This document shows, piece after piece, positions 51,294 to 63,535 of a DNA stretch of 64,000 nucleotides. The DNA is taken from positions 5,865,900-5,929,899 of the forward strand of contig NC_066586.1 of the NCBI RefSeq assembly GCF_905475345.1, written 5' to 3'. The notes below the pieces were generated by a model, which was not told the origin of the DNA, ran no database searches, and was given only the letters and a program-made list of their open reading frames with translations. Position 1 is the first letter of the stretch, and each line of letters starts with the position of its first letter. The position numbers and the translations under genes are program-made. The DNA comes from Vespula vulgaris (lineage: Eukaryota > Arthropoda > Insecta > Hymenoptera > Vespidae).

Positions 51294-51758
51294 AAAAAGA
51301 AACGCCTAGTAGAGAAGAGCGCATCGTGGAAAATGAGAGAAATTATGGGTGGTACGCCTGCTGCTCCTCCTCCTCCTCCTCCATCTCCAACAGCAGCCAC
51401 CAAAAAAGCTCAGTCGAGAAAGATTTCGAGTACGTCGAGCACGTCACTCGTACAATGCCCTAGGATTAGAATTTTCTAAGCGAGTAACTCGTTATTTCGT
51501 TGGTAAATGCAGCAGCTTTCTTTCCTCGGTCAATCCTTTAAACGTCGTCGAAAAGCGAGATACCCCGAGACCAAAACTTTGCTATTTCGTCCGCAAACTC
51601 ATTCGCATCTCGTAAGTAATTGTATGAATAGTTAATTAAAAATGTTAGCTTCGGTAGACTAGGATAAAGATTCGGGGAACGGTGGAGAGCGATTTAAAAA
51701 AATTTCATTTCGGAGTAAGGTACCCTGCCAGTTTTAAGCCGACAAAAACTCTCTCGAC

Positions 51759-51853
51759 CGTATTTGGGACAAGTACTGTACCCGTCTGGCTTGAAAATGA
51801 GGCCCTGTCTACTGCCGCCGCCATCACTTGACTTACTTGGATAAAAGAGAAAA
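51759..51853. repeat. Dispersed duplicated element, copy B
   Basis: Second copy, same strand and order of blocks. No reading frame stays open in both copies with similar amino acids, so it looks non-coding. Confidence 0.85.
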
Positions 51854-53479
51854 AGGGACGGAAATAGCAAAACGGAGGTAGGCGGAAATGGAAAAGAAGG
51901 GAAGTGGAAAGGAACGACGGCGAATGAACTCGTCGCTTTGATCGAGAAAACGAGGGAAGTTGAAAGAAGTTAACTGCGACTGTTCTCAAGAAAATCGTCA
52001 TTGCAAAGAATTAACGCATCCAATTTATTCGTCCAACCGTGTTCGAGAGGACGAGAATTTAGCGAAAGAGGGGAGAGAGAGACAGAGACAGAAGGATAGA
52101 GATAGAGAGATAGACAGAGAGAGAGAGAGAGAGAGAGAAAAGACGGCCAATGCGGAAAACCACTTGTTCCTTGGCAGATAGCTTCGTGTCAAGGAACGGC
52201 GTAGAGCAGACCGACGTCGACACTGACGCCAAAACCGCCAACGACAACTCAACGACGATGATACATCCATCTGGATCGTCTAGACCACTTATATGCTATA
52301 ACACATCATTGTCGCGGCCGCTCGTTATAATCTATGCCGTGACACAGTCGGCGCTCGGTCGAATCACGACGAGAAAACGGACCAGACTCGTTCTATTTGA
52401 GACGAGACGAGTTTCCTGCGAAAACATAATCCATGTTTCGAATAGAATTACGTTGAAACTTTAATACCTCGTCGCTCGTCGTCTAAAAAGCTGACGAAGG
52501 AGATTAAAATATAGGAGACTAAAATGTTCCGTCTCGGCGGAGTCACGCTAACGAGGTACATCCTAGCTTATATATTTACGTGGATAAGAGCGAGAGGATA
52601 AGAAAGTTTATCGATTTTAATAATAATAAAAATGTATGATCTCCCTTGAACCAAAGACACAATGATGTTTTCTTTTGGAACGATAGAACCGAGAACGTCT
52701 GGGTTACGTCGATCGATCGATAAATGCAAGAATTGCAAGAGAACGACTAGAGGTAGAAGAGTATCGAGGGAGAGAGACAGAGAGAGAGGGGAATAGAAAG
52801 AGACGACGAAACCGTCGTCGTTTCAAACTTTCATACGAAACGGCGACCGACGTTAACCGTCTGCGAGCGAAACTATTCTCGTTCCTTCCAGGTGTCGCGA
52901 CCCAGATCTCTCTACGATCTCACCGCAAAATAAGTTTTATCCGAGTACGCTTTCAAAGTTCGGATCCGTCTTCTAGGAAAATAGGCAAATAGGGCAAAAC
53001 GTTTGGATGGGAGGCAATGCACCGTGACGATTACCGATTAACGCCCGCCAACCGGCAGTCGCCAGCTACGAGCACGGCGCGACGTCTAACACTCGACGTC
53101 TACTCCACTAGCATCGTTTAACTTTGGACGAGCTCTTGATGCGTGCGCGTATTCGAATGCGTACGCTCATTCGTCGCCTCCGTCAATTCATCGCTCTATC
53201 CATTCGTCGTCGACCTTGATGACGTTCTTCCTTCCTTTTTATACTTTCTTTAAAGAAACCTTAACAACTTGTGTCGTACATTTGTCCAACTTCCTCTTCT
53301 TTTTTTCAAGAGACGTATGAGAGAAAAAAGATCAGATATCCCTTTTGAATTAGAGTTTGTTATCCGGAAAGAAGCTAGGAAATGTCTAGAACGAAAAGGA
53401 CACGAACGCGAAAGCGTGGTCATCTTTGATGCAGGACGTGCGGAAAAGGAAATTCCTGGATCGGGAAAGCAGACTCTCC

Positions 53480-53527
<48 letters not shown>

Positions 53528-53691
53528 CAGTTTCATTTGTTCTCCGATAGACATTGGGGCTTGGACAGACAAAACGGTGCCGGCAGACGTACAATAACAT
53601 ATTGGGAATTCGCAGGTTCTCCTTCCGGAGGAAGAAGAAGAAGAGGAAAGGGAGGAGGAGGAGGAGGAGGAGGAAGAGGACGGTGGTAGTG

Positions 53692-53744
53692 TGCCAGACG
53701 GTCTGTGCCAGTTCGAAAGTTTGTCCCGGTTTGCCCGTCTGGCA
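53692..53744. repeat. Perfect 10-bp inverted repeat (hairpin)
   Basis: TGCCAGACGG at 53692-53701 pairs with CCGTCTGGCA at 53735-53744 across a 33-base loop. Located in the AGGF1 last intron. Confidence 0.75.
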
Positions 53745-55602
53745 TTACCGGAGACGGGGGTGTAAGAGGTGGTAGCACGTGTACACCACTACTGCGGTCG
53801 TAGTAGTCGTTGTCGTCGCACCTTGACAGGTTGAATGTGGGCTTCCATGCGCGGAGACAGCATATTGGGTTCGAAACTTTGCTCGTTTACAACGCCGCCG
53901 GTGTGTCCGCCGTCGCCTCCGGTCGCTACCAAGAGCCGTCGTAGCTCTCTGAAATAAACGTCACAGACTTCTCTTTGCTTCTACTCTCTCTCTTTCTCTC
54001 TCGGCATTTCCACCGGCAACTCCAATTCAACGTTCCGTTTTCTATCCCTTACGTCGTGTCTCATCTCTTCAGGACAGGCTTTCACCCTACGAGTTTAGCC
54101 AAAAAGTTCGATTCTCTGAACGGACCTTCCTGGCTTTTTTCGAAACGAGGAGAAATAATAACAGTTATCTATCCATCTGAAAAAGATTTATTCGATAGAG
54201 GCGTGTAGGGAGGGAAGAAGTAAGACGGTAGACGAAGCTACTATCGAGAGATCTTCGCGAGATTAACGCGAACCAACGGCGAGACTGGAGTATATCTCGG
54301 AGAGAAGGAGAAAAGGGATCTTCTGCTCGTTTAGTGGAGTCGTCGTGTTTGCAGAGAATTAATTAGTGTTTGGTTGTCTATAGAGTGTAGAGAGTCCGTA
54401 GACTAAACTAGACATATACATGTATAGATAGCATGCGGCGCGATCGTCTGCGCGCAGACGAGGCTCCAAGAGAGAATAGACACAGGGAACATGCGGTATG
54501 GAAGATCGAGTAAAGGGAGAGAGGACAAGGGAATACACAGAGAGAGAGAGAGAGAATGTATATGAGAGAGATGAAGACAGACAGGTACAGGAGGCATAGA
54601 CGTATCGGAGACGTCAGGGGAGCGTTCCATATACTTCCTGAGGAGAGCACGCGTGTTACCACCGTGCTCGTGCGATAATCCTGTGATGGATGTCCCTAGA
54701 TGCTCGTCGGTGAAGCCTCGAGCGTCCTGCGCGCGCTAACGTCGATCCACTCGCGTCGCGTTGATGTGTGTACGTTGTTGCATGCGTGTTTACCCAAACG
54801 GAAGCCGTCTGGTGGTGATAGGCCAACCTAGATGACGTATTGTACTCGCCGTGTCTATTCGTTCGTAGCCGCTTCATCGGGATAGCTAAAACTCGAGAAT
54901 CCGTGCGTCAGTCCGAACGGAAACCTCCTGTGGCCGCGTCACGGAGTACCATACCGATCGAAGAAGACTCGAACGATACGAAAAATCCGCGCAACGATAG
55001 AATGCTCCATCCTACGACGGGAACTCCTCGACTTGACTTTGACCACACGATACCTCTTGTCATTTTTCGTCCCGTCGCATCCTCTTTATTTCTCTTTTCC
55101 GCGGTCGCATCTCCACCTACGTTAAAATCCAGTTGCCCGAAGCGGAATAACGTCGAGTAGCTAGCTATCTATATACGGCACGTATATATACATATAGATA
55201 TATACCTTAAGATTCACTTTTACGAGCTTAAAACGTATTGAACTATCTACTGAATTTTTGAAAAATCTTCTTATTATCAAAAAGTCCGACTAAAAACGTA
55301 AGCTTCCGATTTTTAAGATTATCAACCTTATTCCTTTTGATTGGCTCTTACGAGGATCAAACGAGGGATTACTGTCGTTATATTCTAAACCCCTAGGATA
55401 TACATAAATGGACGCTGGGGGATTCTAACGAGCAAATCAAAGAAATAAAAGATCCTCTTCGGGGATAGCGAAGAAGACAGGGTTAACGCATATTCGATTA
55501 TCTATATATCGGCGGATCGTTTAATTAGTTTGGCCTGTCTCGACGTACGTTCGACCACAGTCGGTGCGTCATGTACTGCTGGCGCGTTGTAATTAATAGA
55601 TA

Positions 55603-55642
<40 letters not shown>

Positions 55643-55854
55643 ATACTAGCCTTACCACCCGTCCTATTCCCTCTCTCATTGTACATATTTGTGTGTCGGG
55701 TCCGGGCGATTGTTCGCGCAACGTGCGCTATGCGGAACGTGTACGCACACCTCGTCTAGACCGATCGACCGGCTTGCTCCTACTCCTGGATCGTATATTC
55801 CTAGTTAGCTAACGTTATGTGTAGCCGATGGTACACGTACGGGGCGGCGGACGA

Positions 55855-55960
55855 ACATACGAACATACGAACATACAAACATACGAACAGACGAATGAAC
55901 GAACGAACGAACGAACGAACGAACGAGCAGACGGACGAACAGACGGATGGATGGACGGAC
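55855..55960. repeat. (GAACATAC)/(GAAC)/(GACG) array
   Basis: Related tetra- and octanucleotide units in series over about 100 bp. Confidence 0.88.
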
Positions 55961-56569
55961 GGATAGACGGACGTTAAACCGAGACGCGGTTATGCGCGCA
56001 CGTGTGCACTTACCCTCGTGTATGCACAACATTATGCGTCCGCGTTCTGTCTGACCACCTTCTCCGACCATCGAACCTATGCATCACACCACCGTTAATT
56101 TTCTGCCATCTCTTTATTTCTTCTATCCCCTTCCTCAGCCAAACCTTCCTCCTTCCTCCCTCCACAAATCGAAAGAATAAAGATACTTCGTCGTTTTTTG
56201 TCGACCTTATGCATTTATCTCGGTATTAAACGATAAAAGAATGAATAAACATTTTCACCACGGCGTTATTTATCGCGATTAATATCTCTCTAAAAGGAAA
56301 ATTGATCCGGTGAAGTCCGGTTATAATCTAGCTAATCTAACGAATCTACCCTTAACATGTTGTTTGATAAATGTCAATATGTTTGACATGTCTCTTTCTC
56401 TGTTTATCTCTCTCTCTCTCTCTCTCTCTTTAAAGAACACGATCGTCAACAGTTTCTTTCGACCTACGAACTTTAACCTCTATCCTAAAGATTAAAATAA
56501 TCGTTCGAAACGATTATTAAATATTTTACTGACAGTTTCCTATTATCAATATTTTTATTCGAATCATTC

Positions 56570-56571
<2 letters not shown>

Positions 56572-56643
<72 letters not shown>
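56572..56643. repeat. (CT)n microsatellite, about 35 units
   Basis: Uninterrupted CT run in the AGGF1 last intron. Confidence 0.95.
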
Positions 56644-56647
<4 letters not shown>

Positions 56648-56838
56648 TCCTTTGTCTTCGAAAAGGAAGATTGAAATAAGGATAACGAAAGGGAGAGAAA
56701 TGACACGGTAATCTTGTATCCACATTTAGTCAGCGGATCGTCGTCTAGACGTTAGAGACGCTCGTGTTGGATTTATTTGTGACTGTGGATTCCCACCTGT
56801 TGCCTCCCGCACCCCTTTAGAATAGCTTGACTACGACG

Positions 56839-56941
<103 letters not shown>

Positions 56942-57504
56942 TCCTTCTTCATTAAATACCAACGTTCTCTTACATTCTTGCCTTCCATACACCGTACTAT
57001 TCTATCTATCTATTACTGCAAAAAAATCAAATTAGACCTACCCTAGACTAAAACGATCTCCGAAAAATACGATAACGATAATTTATCGTTCGACATTATT
57101 TATATAAAAATAATCTTTTAACAATAAAAAATAAAATACTTCGCGCATCATCTCTTGTTCAAATTTTTAAACAGCGATCTCAATTTTTCGTGCAAGCATA
57201 GCGAATTTTAAAAGAAGACAATGGCTCGCCTCAGGCGAGGAAAGAGAAACGGAGAGATGCTAGAGAGAAAGGTAGAAAGGAGATGGATCTTCCTCTAGTA
57301 TCCTTACGTATTCGTAACTATACTCGAGGTCCTCTTCTCTCTCTCTCTCTTTCTTTTGTAGCATTACATAATATCGAGACGACCTTGCGTTTCGTTATAC
57401 CGCCCGCGGCAGGGCTTTCCATGGATGCATAGTCTTTGACTTCCGTCGCGTCCTTCAGACCCTTCCTCTTTCCTGCCCTTCCGGAACTCTTTTTCCTCTT
57501 CTCC

Positions 57505-57541
57505 CTCTTTCTTTCTTTCTTTCTTTCTACCTATCTATCTG

Positions 57542-57574
<33 letters not shown>

Positions 57575-57609
57575 GTATCTATCTATCTATCTTTTTTCTT
57601 TCTTTCTTT

Positions 57610-57643
<34 letters not shown>

Positions 57644-57645
57644 CT
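57505..57645. repeat. (CTTT)n-(CTAT)n-(CTTT)n-(CTTG)n compound microsatellite
   Basis: Four tetranucleotide blocks that differ by one base and follow each other directly. Confidence 0.92.
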
Positions 57646-60179
57646 CGCCGGAAGAAAGGGAAGAACGTCCAATAGAAGGTGAGAAGGACTGAAGAAGAAG
57701 GCAATGCTGGATATGCCAGCAACAGGTTCGACCGAGAAATAAAGTCGACTTGTCAAGATCCACTCTTCTCCTCCTCTATTCCTTCTTCTTTTTCATTCTT
57801 ACCAATCCTTACGCTCCTTTTATTATCATCTTTCCTACACAAATGTACTCTTACTAAATCGTAACGTCGTTAATTCCATTTCGATATATTCGCTATAATT
57901 TCGTGATATTTTCAGAGAACGGACCATCAAAAAAAAAAGACTTTTATTCGTATTATTTCTTCTATATCGAATTGAATAATTTTCCATTGATTTTATCGAA
58001 TAGGAACACAAATTGAAAAGATACGATTTCTAATGAAACATGATCTTTTATATATAATCGAAAGAAGAAATTGTTGCTGTTAGAAGATTAATTTGTAATA
58101 TAAAAAGAAGAAAGAAAAACGATCTTTCGAAAGACTGAATCCTTTTTTTTAAACGAGGGTTAGCTATTCGAGAGATAGAGGAGAAAGAAAAAACAAATTT
58201 TATGGAAGCACCAAGGAACGGATTCATTGTTTTCGTTGAAATACTTTAGATTATTTACAGCGTCATTAATCAAGCACCTCTTCCAAGACTCAAGCTGTAA
58301 AATGCCGAAGCAATATAGAAGTGGATGTAAATCGTAAAAAAGGGTGCTATCGAAGATAGAAACGACGCTTTCAACATCCTATCGGATACGCACCTGAATG
58401 TCCATAAAATGAAATTGTTGTAGTTAACGAATGCAGTCCCAGAATCGACTATACAATTCGTCGCGAAAAAAACATTCATTCTAGTTCGAATACGGTTCAA
58501 GCATTAAAATATTTTTTAAATATTTAATATTTTAAGAATATTTTTGGTATCGTCATTTAGTTGTTTAATATTTAATACTTAAATACATATTTGTATATCG
58601 AAGATACGTTCGATGCTAGTACGTATAATAATGAATAAATAAATAAATAAAATGAACCTTCTTCTTTATTGCATTAAATCTATCGTTTATTTCTTTATTA
58701 ACTTTAATTCATATTAAATGTTTAATTATCAAAAAAAAACATGAATTTAACTAATCCAATGACATTTAATATAATTAAATAAACGATTAAAGAAGTTTTC
58801 CTATTCTAATACAATTTCTTTTTCTTCAAAGTATCGTTCACTACAAGGTAGACCATAAAAAAATTTGTTGTTCGATCGAAGCACTCAAATAAATGAACCC
58901 GTCAAGGAGATATCGACGAAAGCGTTGCCCTTTTCCGTAAGGGCGATCTCTTCTCCCTTTTCACGATTTTATACTTTATCACGTCCTCGCGGTTTACTAG
59001 CAATCGTTATTCCTCGGCTTTACAATGTCCGCTTTACGGTTTTCCCGAAGGAAAAACGAACCCTTTCCAAGGATATCTTCACCTCTGTCTCTTTCCAGAG
59101 TTTCTTCCTACATTTTCCGTTTACGATGTAGGTCAGAATCGTGCGAAATGCACTTGCGAATTCGTTTTCGTCGTTCTCGATAAAGAAAGTGCAGCTATTT
59201 GCTTCGAAAAGAATGTAAAAAAACCGATGTAAAAGAAAATGCTTCTTCGTCTAATCTGTTATTTAGAAAAATAAAAAGAAAAAGAAGAAATTAAAGGTCA
59301 CGATTAAAGTCGTTCTCGCAAAAGGACGAAAAATTAAATAAAAACTTACTCGATCGATTAAATTTCTATTCCTTTCTTCGTCATTCCTACTTTATTCTTA
59401 TTTATTCTGTTTTCTTTTTTTTTCTTTGCTCATTCATTCCAAAGTACAACGCACCTCGTCAAACTCTCGATCTCGCGAGTGAACGACGAAAAAGAAAAGA
59501 ATGCGACGACGAGGCGACAAGCTAAAAATACATTCTCTCATTTATATGCCCGACCTACTGTGTTGTACATCTTCGATCGTCTTAAGGATCCGCCGAGTTT
59601 TACGAGCAAATAAGAGGACAAAAAAGGGGAGGAAGAGAGGAAGAGGAAGGGGAGAAAGAGAAAGAGAAAGATAGATAGAAAGAGAGAGAGAGAGAAAGGA
59701 AGAGAGAGACAGCCGGTACTTCCAATAGTCATCTCACAATGGCAAAAGTTTTCGTACATTGTTAAAAAAAAAAAAAAAAGAAAAAAAAATCGGATCGGAG
59801 AAACATTCGAAATACGAAGAAAGAAAGAAACGAGGAAGAAGAATAACAAAATTAGGTTCGCGATCACGAAGTGCAAAAGAGAAGAGAGAGAAGAAATCCT
59901 TTAATCCACGTTCGTCCCATCGAGCAGCTAAATTCTGCAGACGAAGAGCGAGCGAGCGAATGAGACAGAGAGAGAGAGAGAGAGGGTGGGAGGGAGGGGG
60001 AGAGAGAGAGAGAGATGGTCGGGGTGCAATAGAGCATACGATGCGTCTAGACAAAATAATGATTTGGATTTCAATACATTTGCATTCATTTCCACAGAGT
60101 CCCTCTCAACATTGCCGTTCGTCCCTTCGACATCAGGCACTTGCTTTCTCTCTCTATCTCTTTCTCATCTTAAAGAGAG

Positions 60180-60181
<2 letters not shown>

Positions 60182-60224
<43 letters not shown>
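60182..60224. repeat. (GT)n microsatellite
   Basis: About 21 GT units, rare here among the GA/CT-type repeats. Confidence 0.93.
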
Positions 60225-60226
<2 letters not shown>

Positions 60227-60802
60227 ATAATTCTCTTTCCTCTTCTACCCTCTCTTTCCTACAACTATTCTATACATTTCACAGGAGTTACGCTCGTTAT
60301 CATATGAATGCTCTGCTCGTACGGTCTGAACTCGTTTTGCTGCCGTCGTCATCATCGTCGTCGTCGTCCTCGTCCTCGTCGTCGTAGTTATCCTAGTCGG
60401 ACGAAGAAGAAAAAAGAGAAAAAGAGAGAGGGAGGGAGAAAGTGAGAGAGAGAGAGAGAACAAATATATAGTCCAGATTGAATCTAATTTACAAAATTAA
60501 AGAAGGAATATGACCGAACGAGTTGTTTTTGTCTTGAAAAAATAGGTCGTGTTTGAATTGTGGATTTTGCATCGTTAAATTTCTACGATTAACGATCGAG
60601 CATATTAAAGTGTGTTTATTTTCTACACACTGACCTAATTCTTTACTGTCTATCTACTACGTTCTATAGAAATAAGAGTTCAATTTTGTAGCATTAAATA
60701 AAAGAAATGTTGATAGTTATCATTTATCTTTTGTATCTTTCGATTATTTTCTCTTACGCTTCGTTCATATTATAAATTTATGTACAAAATAAAAGTACTC
60801 AC

Positions 60803-60902
60803 CGGTTCGGTTCTACCGTCGCCATCCTTTCCTAGAGAACGACCTTCGGACCATCCCATTTTAGATAGTAATTTAAATCCTCGATTATCTTTTGTTATCG
60901 AT
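60803..60902 (-). CDS. AGGF1: AGGF1 coding exon 7: first half of G-patch
   Basis: From TCTTACAG| (phase 2) to GAACCG|GTGAGT (phase 0), 33 codons. It reads DNRGFKLLSKMGWSEGRSLG then KDGDGRTEP, the G-patch signature (G..LL.KMGW..G..LGK...G...P). The motif needs a following half, found 10.5 kb away. G-patch domains typically contact RNA or activate DEAH helicases. Confidence 0.95.
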
Positions 60903-60975
60903 CTGTAAGATAAATACGCGAATAAGAATTATATTAATTTACGCTTTGATGTAACATTTAATAATCTTCACTCAC

Positions 60976-61418
60976 GTGTCGATCGAACTTTGTTCTGTCT
61001 TGGCATGATGATTTGAAGAACCAACACACTGTCTGCGAGCTTGAGCTCTATCCCGATAACCACTTGCCAATTGACTGGCAGAAGCAACGTTATCTTTTTC
61101 TACGCCGAATTTTGTCTTTAACCTTCTCAGTTCTTGTTTATGAAGATTCCTTCTCGAGAATACATTCTCTTCTGTGTTTACATTGTGCTGTACCAATCCC
61201 GGCTCACAATGACCGCAAGTTTCATTCCCGTTATGTATATGACACAATAATTTTGTACCGCCCACTTGAATGATCGAACCATGTATTATCTCGTACGATT
61301 CGGATTCTTGTTTAGCTACAGATAATCTTTTTCCATTTAAATATGTACCATTCCTCGAACCCGAATCTACTATCCAATAAGAATTTGTTGTCTCGTTGTA
61401 GAGGAATCGTGCGTGATG
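60976..61418 (-). CDS. AGGF1: AGGF1 coding exon 6: second half of FHA and basic helical region
   Basis: From ATTTTAG| (phase 0) to GACAC|GTGAGT (phase 2), 147 codons. It opens HHARFLYNETTNSYWIVDSG, then SRNGTYLNGK, the conserved S-x-NGT-x-NG of FHA domains, then HGSIIQVGGTKLLCHIH ending the fold. After it come GNETCGHCEPG, a two-Cys-pair stretch that AGGF1 proteins share, and a basic helix HKQELRRLKTKFG, then YRDRAQARRQCVGSS leading to the G-patch. Confidence 0.95.
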
Positions 61419-61514
61419 CTAAAATCGTTATCGTTCGTCAGATATTATGTAATCGTGTATTCACTATCCGATATGACGTCAAAGATACTATCTACGATCT
61501 CTCTTATTACATAC

Positions 61515-61675
61515 CTTACTGACATTTATATCTGGTATTATGACAGAATGATCTCCTTCTTTACCCATTGAACCACCGGTGTATGCTACAAGGAAAAGTG
61601 AGCCAACTTTTAATTTTGGAAGGTTTGTTTCTTTCACTATTATTCTCATACATGGTGGATATGTTTTTGCAATAT
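61515..61675 (-). CDS. AGGF1: AGGF1 coding exon 5: first half of FHA domain
   Basis: From TTGTTTTAG| (phase 1) to GTCAGTAAG|GTATGT (phase 0), 53 full codons. It reads PPCMRIIVKETNL, GSLFLVAYTGGSMGKEGDHS and VIIPDINVSK. The family's pattern is PP-C-RI-V, GSL, IG+...H.I.I.d..vSk.HA. The usual Gly-Arg at the phosphopeptide loop is here G-K (GKEGDHS). Confidence 0.93.
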
Positions 61676-61815
61676 CTAAAACAAAAATAGATTTACATTT
61701 CTTTAATATATATATATTTTTTGAGAACAGAGTTAATATTATCTATAACAAAATAAATATATTTAGATATAACATGAGATCTGTTGAAATAAAAATGAAA
61801 AAATTATCTTTTGAC

Positions 61816-61975
61816 CTTGTTCCTCCTCATTCTCAGTCTCACTATTTGTGGACAATTCTGGTGTAACGTTATAAGAGCTCTGTTCGCTATCGCTGTCCGA
61901 GCATTCACCCTCTTCGGGCTCATCTTCTTTTAAGCTCTCTCCATCTTGAGCGAGTTTGCGTTTTTTCACCGTATC
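61816..61975 (-). CDS. AGGF1: AGGF1 coding exon 4: acidic linker
   Basis: Fifty-three codons plus one base from TCTTGTAG| to CAAG|GTCAAA, entering in phase 0 and leaving in phase 1. It begins DTVKKRKLAQDG, then is strongly acidic and Ser-rich (EDEPEEGECSDSDSEQSS and SETENEEEQ), with several possible CK2-type sites. The donor GTCAAA is weak. Confidence 0.88.
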
Positions 61976-62214
61976 CTACAAGAGAGATATGTGTGCATAT
62001 TAAAAGCATAAGATAATTACCTAGGGCATGACGTCTGTATCTTTCAATTTTTATATTTGAAAGTCCACTTATTAACTCATTTATCTCATCCAAAACCTGA
62101 AACCAAATAAAAGTCAAATATACACAATGTCAAATATGTGCAAATATATACACCTTTTACATTTTTATGAATTTTAAGGTTTTGTATTCTTATATCCTTA
62201 AACTTTTTATTAAC

Positions 62215-62379
62215 CTTGTTTGCCTTTTTGCCATCTGATTTTTTTTCCTTTTTAGTTTCTTGGGAATGTGCAATATTGTTGACAACTGTGTGCGCATGGC
62301 TGTGGAACTTATATGTTTTACTGCTTTCGTCGTAATAATAATACGTTCCATTATTTCCATCATAATAAAGTCCTTGTTT
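62215..62379 (-). CDS. AGGF1: AGGF1 coding exon 3: end of OCRE, Lys-rich linker
   Basis: Fifty-five codons from TTTTATAG| to AACAAG|GTTAAT. It reads KQGLYYDGNNGTYYYYDES, completing the OCRE tyrosine repeats, then a His stretch and a basic tail ETKKEKKSDGKKANK that could serve as a nuclear localisation signal. Phase 0 both sides. Confidence 0.93.
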
Positions 62380-62457
62380 CTATAAAATATATTTGATATT
62401 ACATTGTTTTCAATATAATTCATAATTAATAATTTTATATGAAAAATAATAATTTAC

Positions 62458-62691
62458 AGCGTCATAATAATATCCTGTATTATAATCATAATATAATCCT
62501 GATGTTTCCTCATATACAAAACCAGTCTGCAATAATGCAGATTCTGCTACTTGTTTTACTTGTTCGATTAAACTATTTGATTTTTTATTGTTACTTAGAT
62601 CCCAATTTTGTATTAGATATTTATTTTCACATTCTAAAGGATCTGTTTGAGTACCATACTCTATGAAACTTTTATTCCTCATTCGATTTTT
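62458..62691 (-). CDS. AGGF1: AGGF1 coding exon 2: start of the OCRE domain
   Basis: Seventy-eight codons between TTATAG| and GACGCT|GTAAAT, phase 0 both sides. It contains YGTQTD, a helical EQVKQVAESALLQTGFVYEE segment, and the OCRE motif SGLYYDYNTGYYYDA. OCRE repeats bind proline-rich tails of Sm proteins in other splicing factors. Confidence 0.95.
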
Positions 62692-62761
62692 CTATAAATA
62701 TAATATTTATATAAGATAACTAATTGAAGAGATTAATTTTAGATACAATTGTTATGAATAC

Positions 62762-62944
62762 CTGTTCTTGTAATTTATTACGTAATTTTTTTATCTTTTT
62801 ACGTTGCCACTTAATATGCTCACGCATTTTACGTATAAGTTGTAATGCATGCGGTAAAGATTGCAATTCTTCATCTAGATTTTCTCCAAAATCAGATTTA
62901 ATTTCTCCTTCATCACTTTCACTTTGTATACCATGCTCTGTCAT
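62762..62944 (-). CDS. AGGF1: AGGF1 coding exon 1: acidic N-terminus and coiled coil
   Basis: Sixty-one codons from ATG (context CGAAAAATG) to CAAGAACAG|GTATTC, phase 0. Starts MTEHGIQSESDEGEIKSDFG, then a helix rich in charged residues, RKMREHIKWQRKKIKKLRNK, typical of the family's N-terminal coiled coil. An acceptor (TTATTTCAG, 62961-62962) 16 bases upstream of the ATG suggests that a non-coding 5' exon precedes it. Confidence 0.9.
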
Positions 62945-62960
62945 TTTTTCGTTTTATTCA

Positions 62961-63535
62961 CTGAAATAAGAAACAGATATATAAACAAAAAACATTTTGT
63001 AGAATTATAATTACACGAGTATATAAATGATATTATTTATTTCCTAATAAAAAACATTAAGAAGAACATTCACAAACCCGTATAAAATTAAATAGAATTA
63101 TAACAATAAATTTTTTTAAGAATCAAACGCAATTTAGTCACGCACTTAACCTGATTAATAACGAATCTGGACAAATCTTAAAGGCACATATGTAGTGACA
63201 TCTGGAAACAGCTGTTTGTTAACACCCCTGATTCAACATGGCTGCTCCCAGGCCAACGGAAGTCTTCAAAATGACATTTGTTTGTTGAAACGCAAGAGAA
63301 CGCGTTAAGATTTCGTTAGTTCACGCAGTTAAATTATTATCGATATTCGCAAAAGTTGAATTGACATTTCGTTTTACATATCTGTATTCTAATATAAAGA
63401 CTCACACACGATTTTTTCTATTCGTTTTGCGAATGTTCCCTAACACTACTTGGCAGATGCAAGTATTGTGCAGTGTTTTGTTATTAAAATATTATTTAAA
63501 ACTGTATCTTTGTTGCGTCTTCAGGACATGAGACA
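62961..63535. promoter_or_regulatory. Divergent promoter region between AGGF1 and RME-8
   Basis: Start codons of the two genes are 591 bp apart on opposite strands. The AGGF1 side has an acceptor at 62961-62962 and a possible 5' UTR donor CAG|GTTAAG after 63151. The RME-8 side has an acceptor TCTTCAG at 63523-63524 and a possible donor C|GTTAAG after 63303. The middle (63190-63310) is the least AT-rich part and contains CAGCTG, and AACATGGCTGC, similar to a YY1/Pho site. No TATA box stands out. Confidence 0.6.

Noticed and set aside
51110..51853. The two 51-kb repeats as mutually exclusive exons
   Set aside because: In each strand and frame, at least one copy has a stop or unrelated amino acids; no matching splice-site pairs.
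55855..55960. Regular array looking at first like a CRISPR or spacer repeat
   Set aside because: Simple GAAC-type microsatellite in a eukaryotic intron, with no constant repeats separated by unique spacers.
58270..58500. Minus-strand frame of 76 codons in the AGGF1 last intron
   Set aside because: Non-repetitive but with no domain, no convincing splice sites, and set in AT-rich intron; likely chance.
61013..61273. Plus-strand frames over the AGGF1 FHA exon
   Set aside because: Antisense shadow of a well-supported coding exon.
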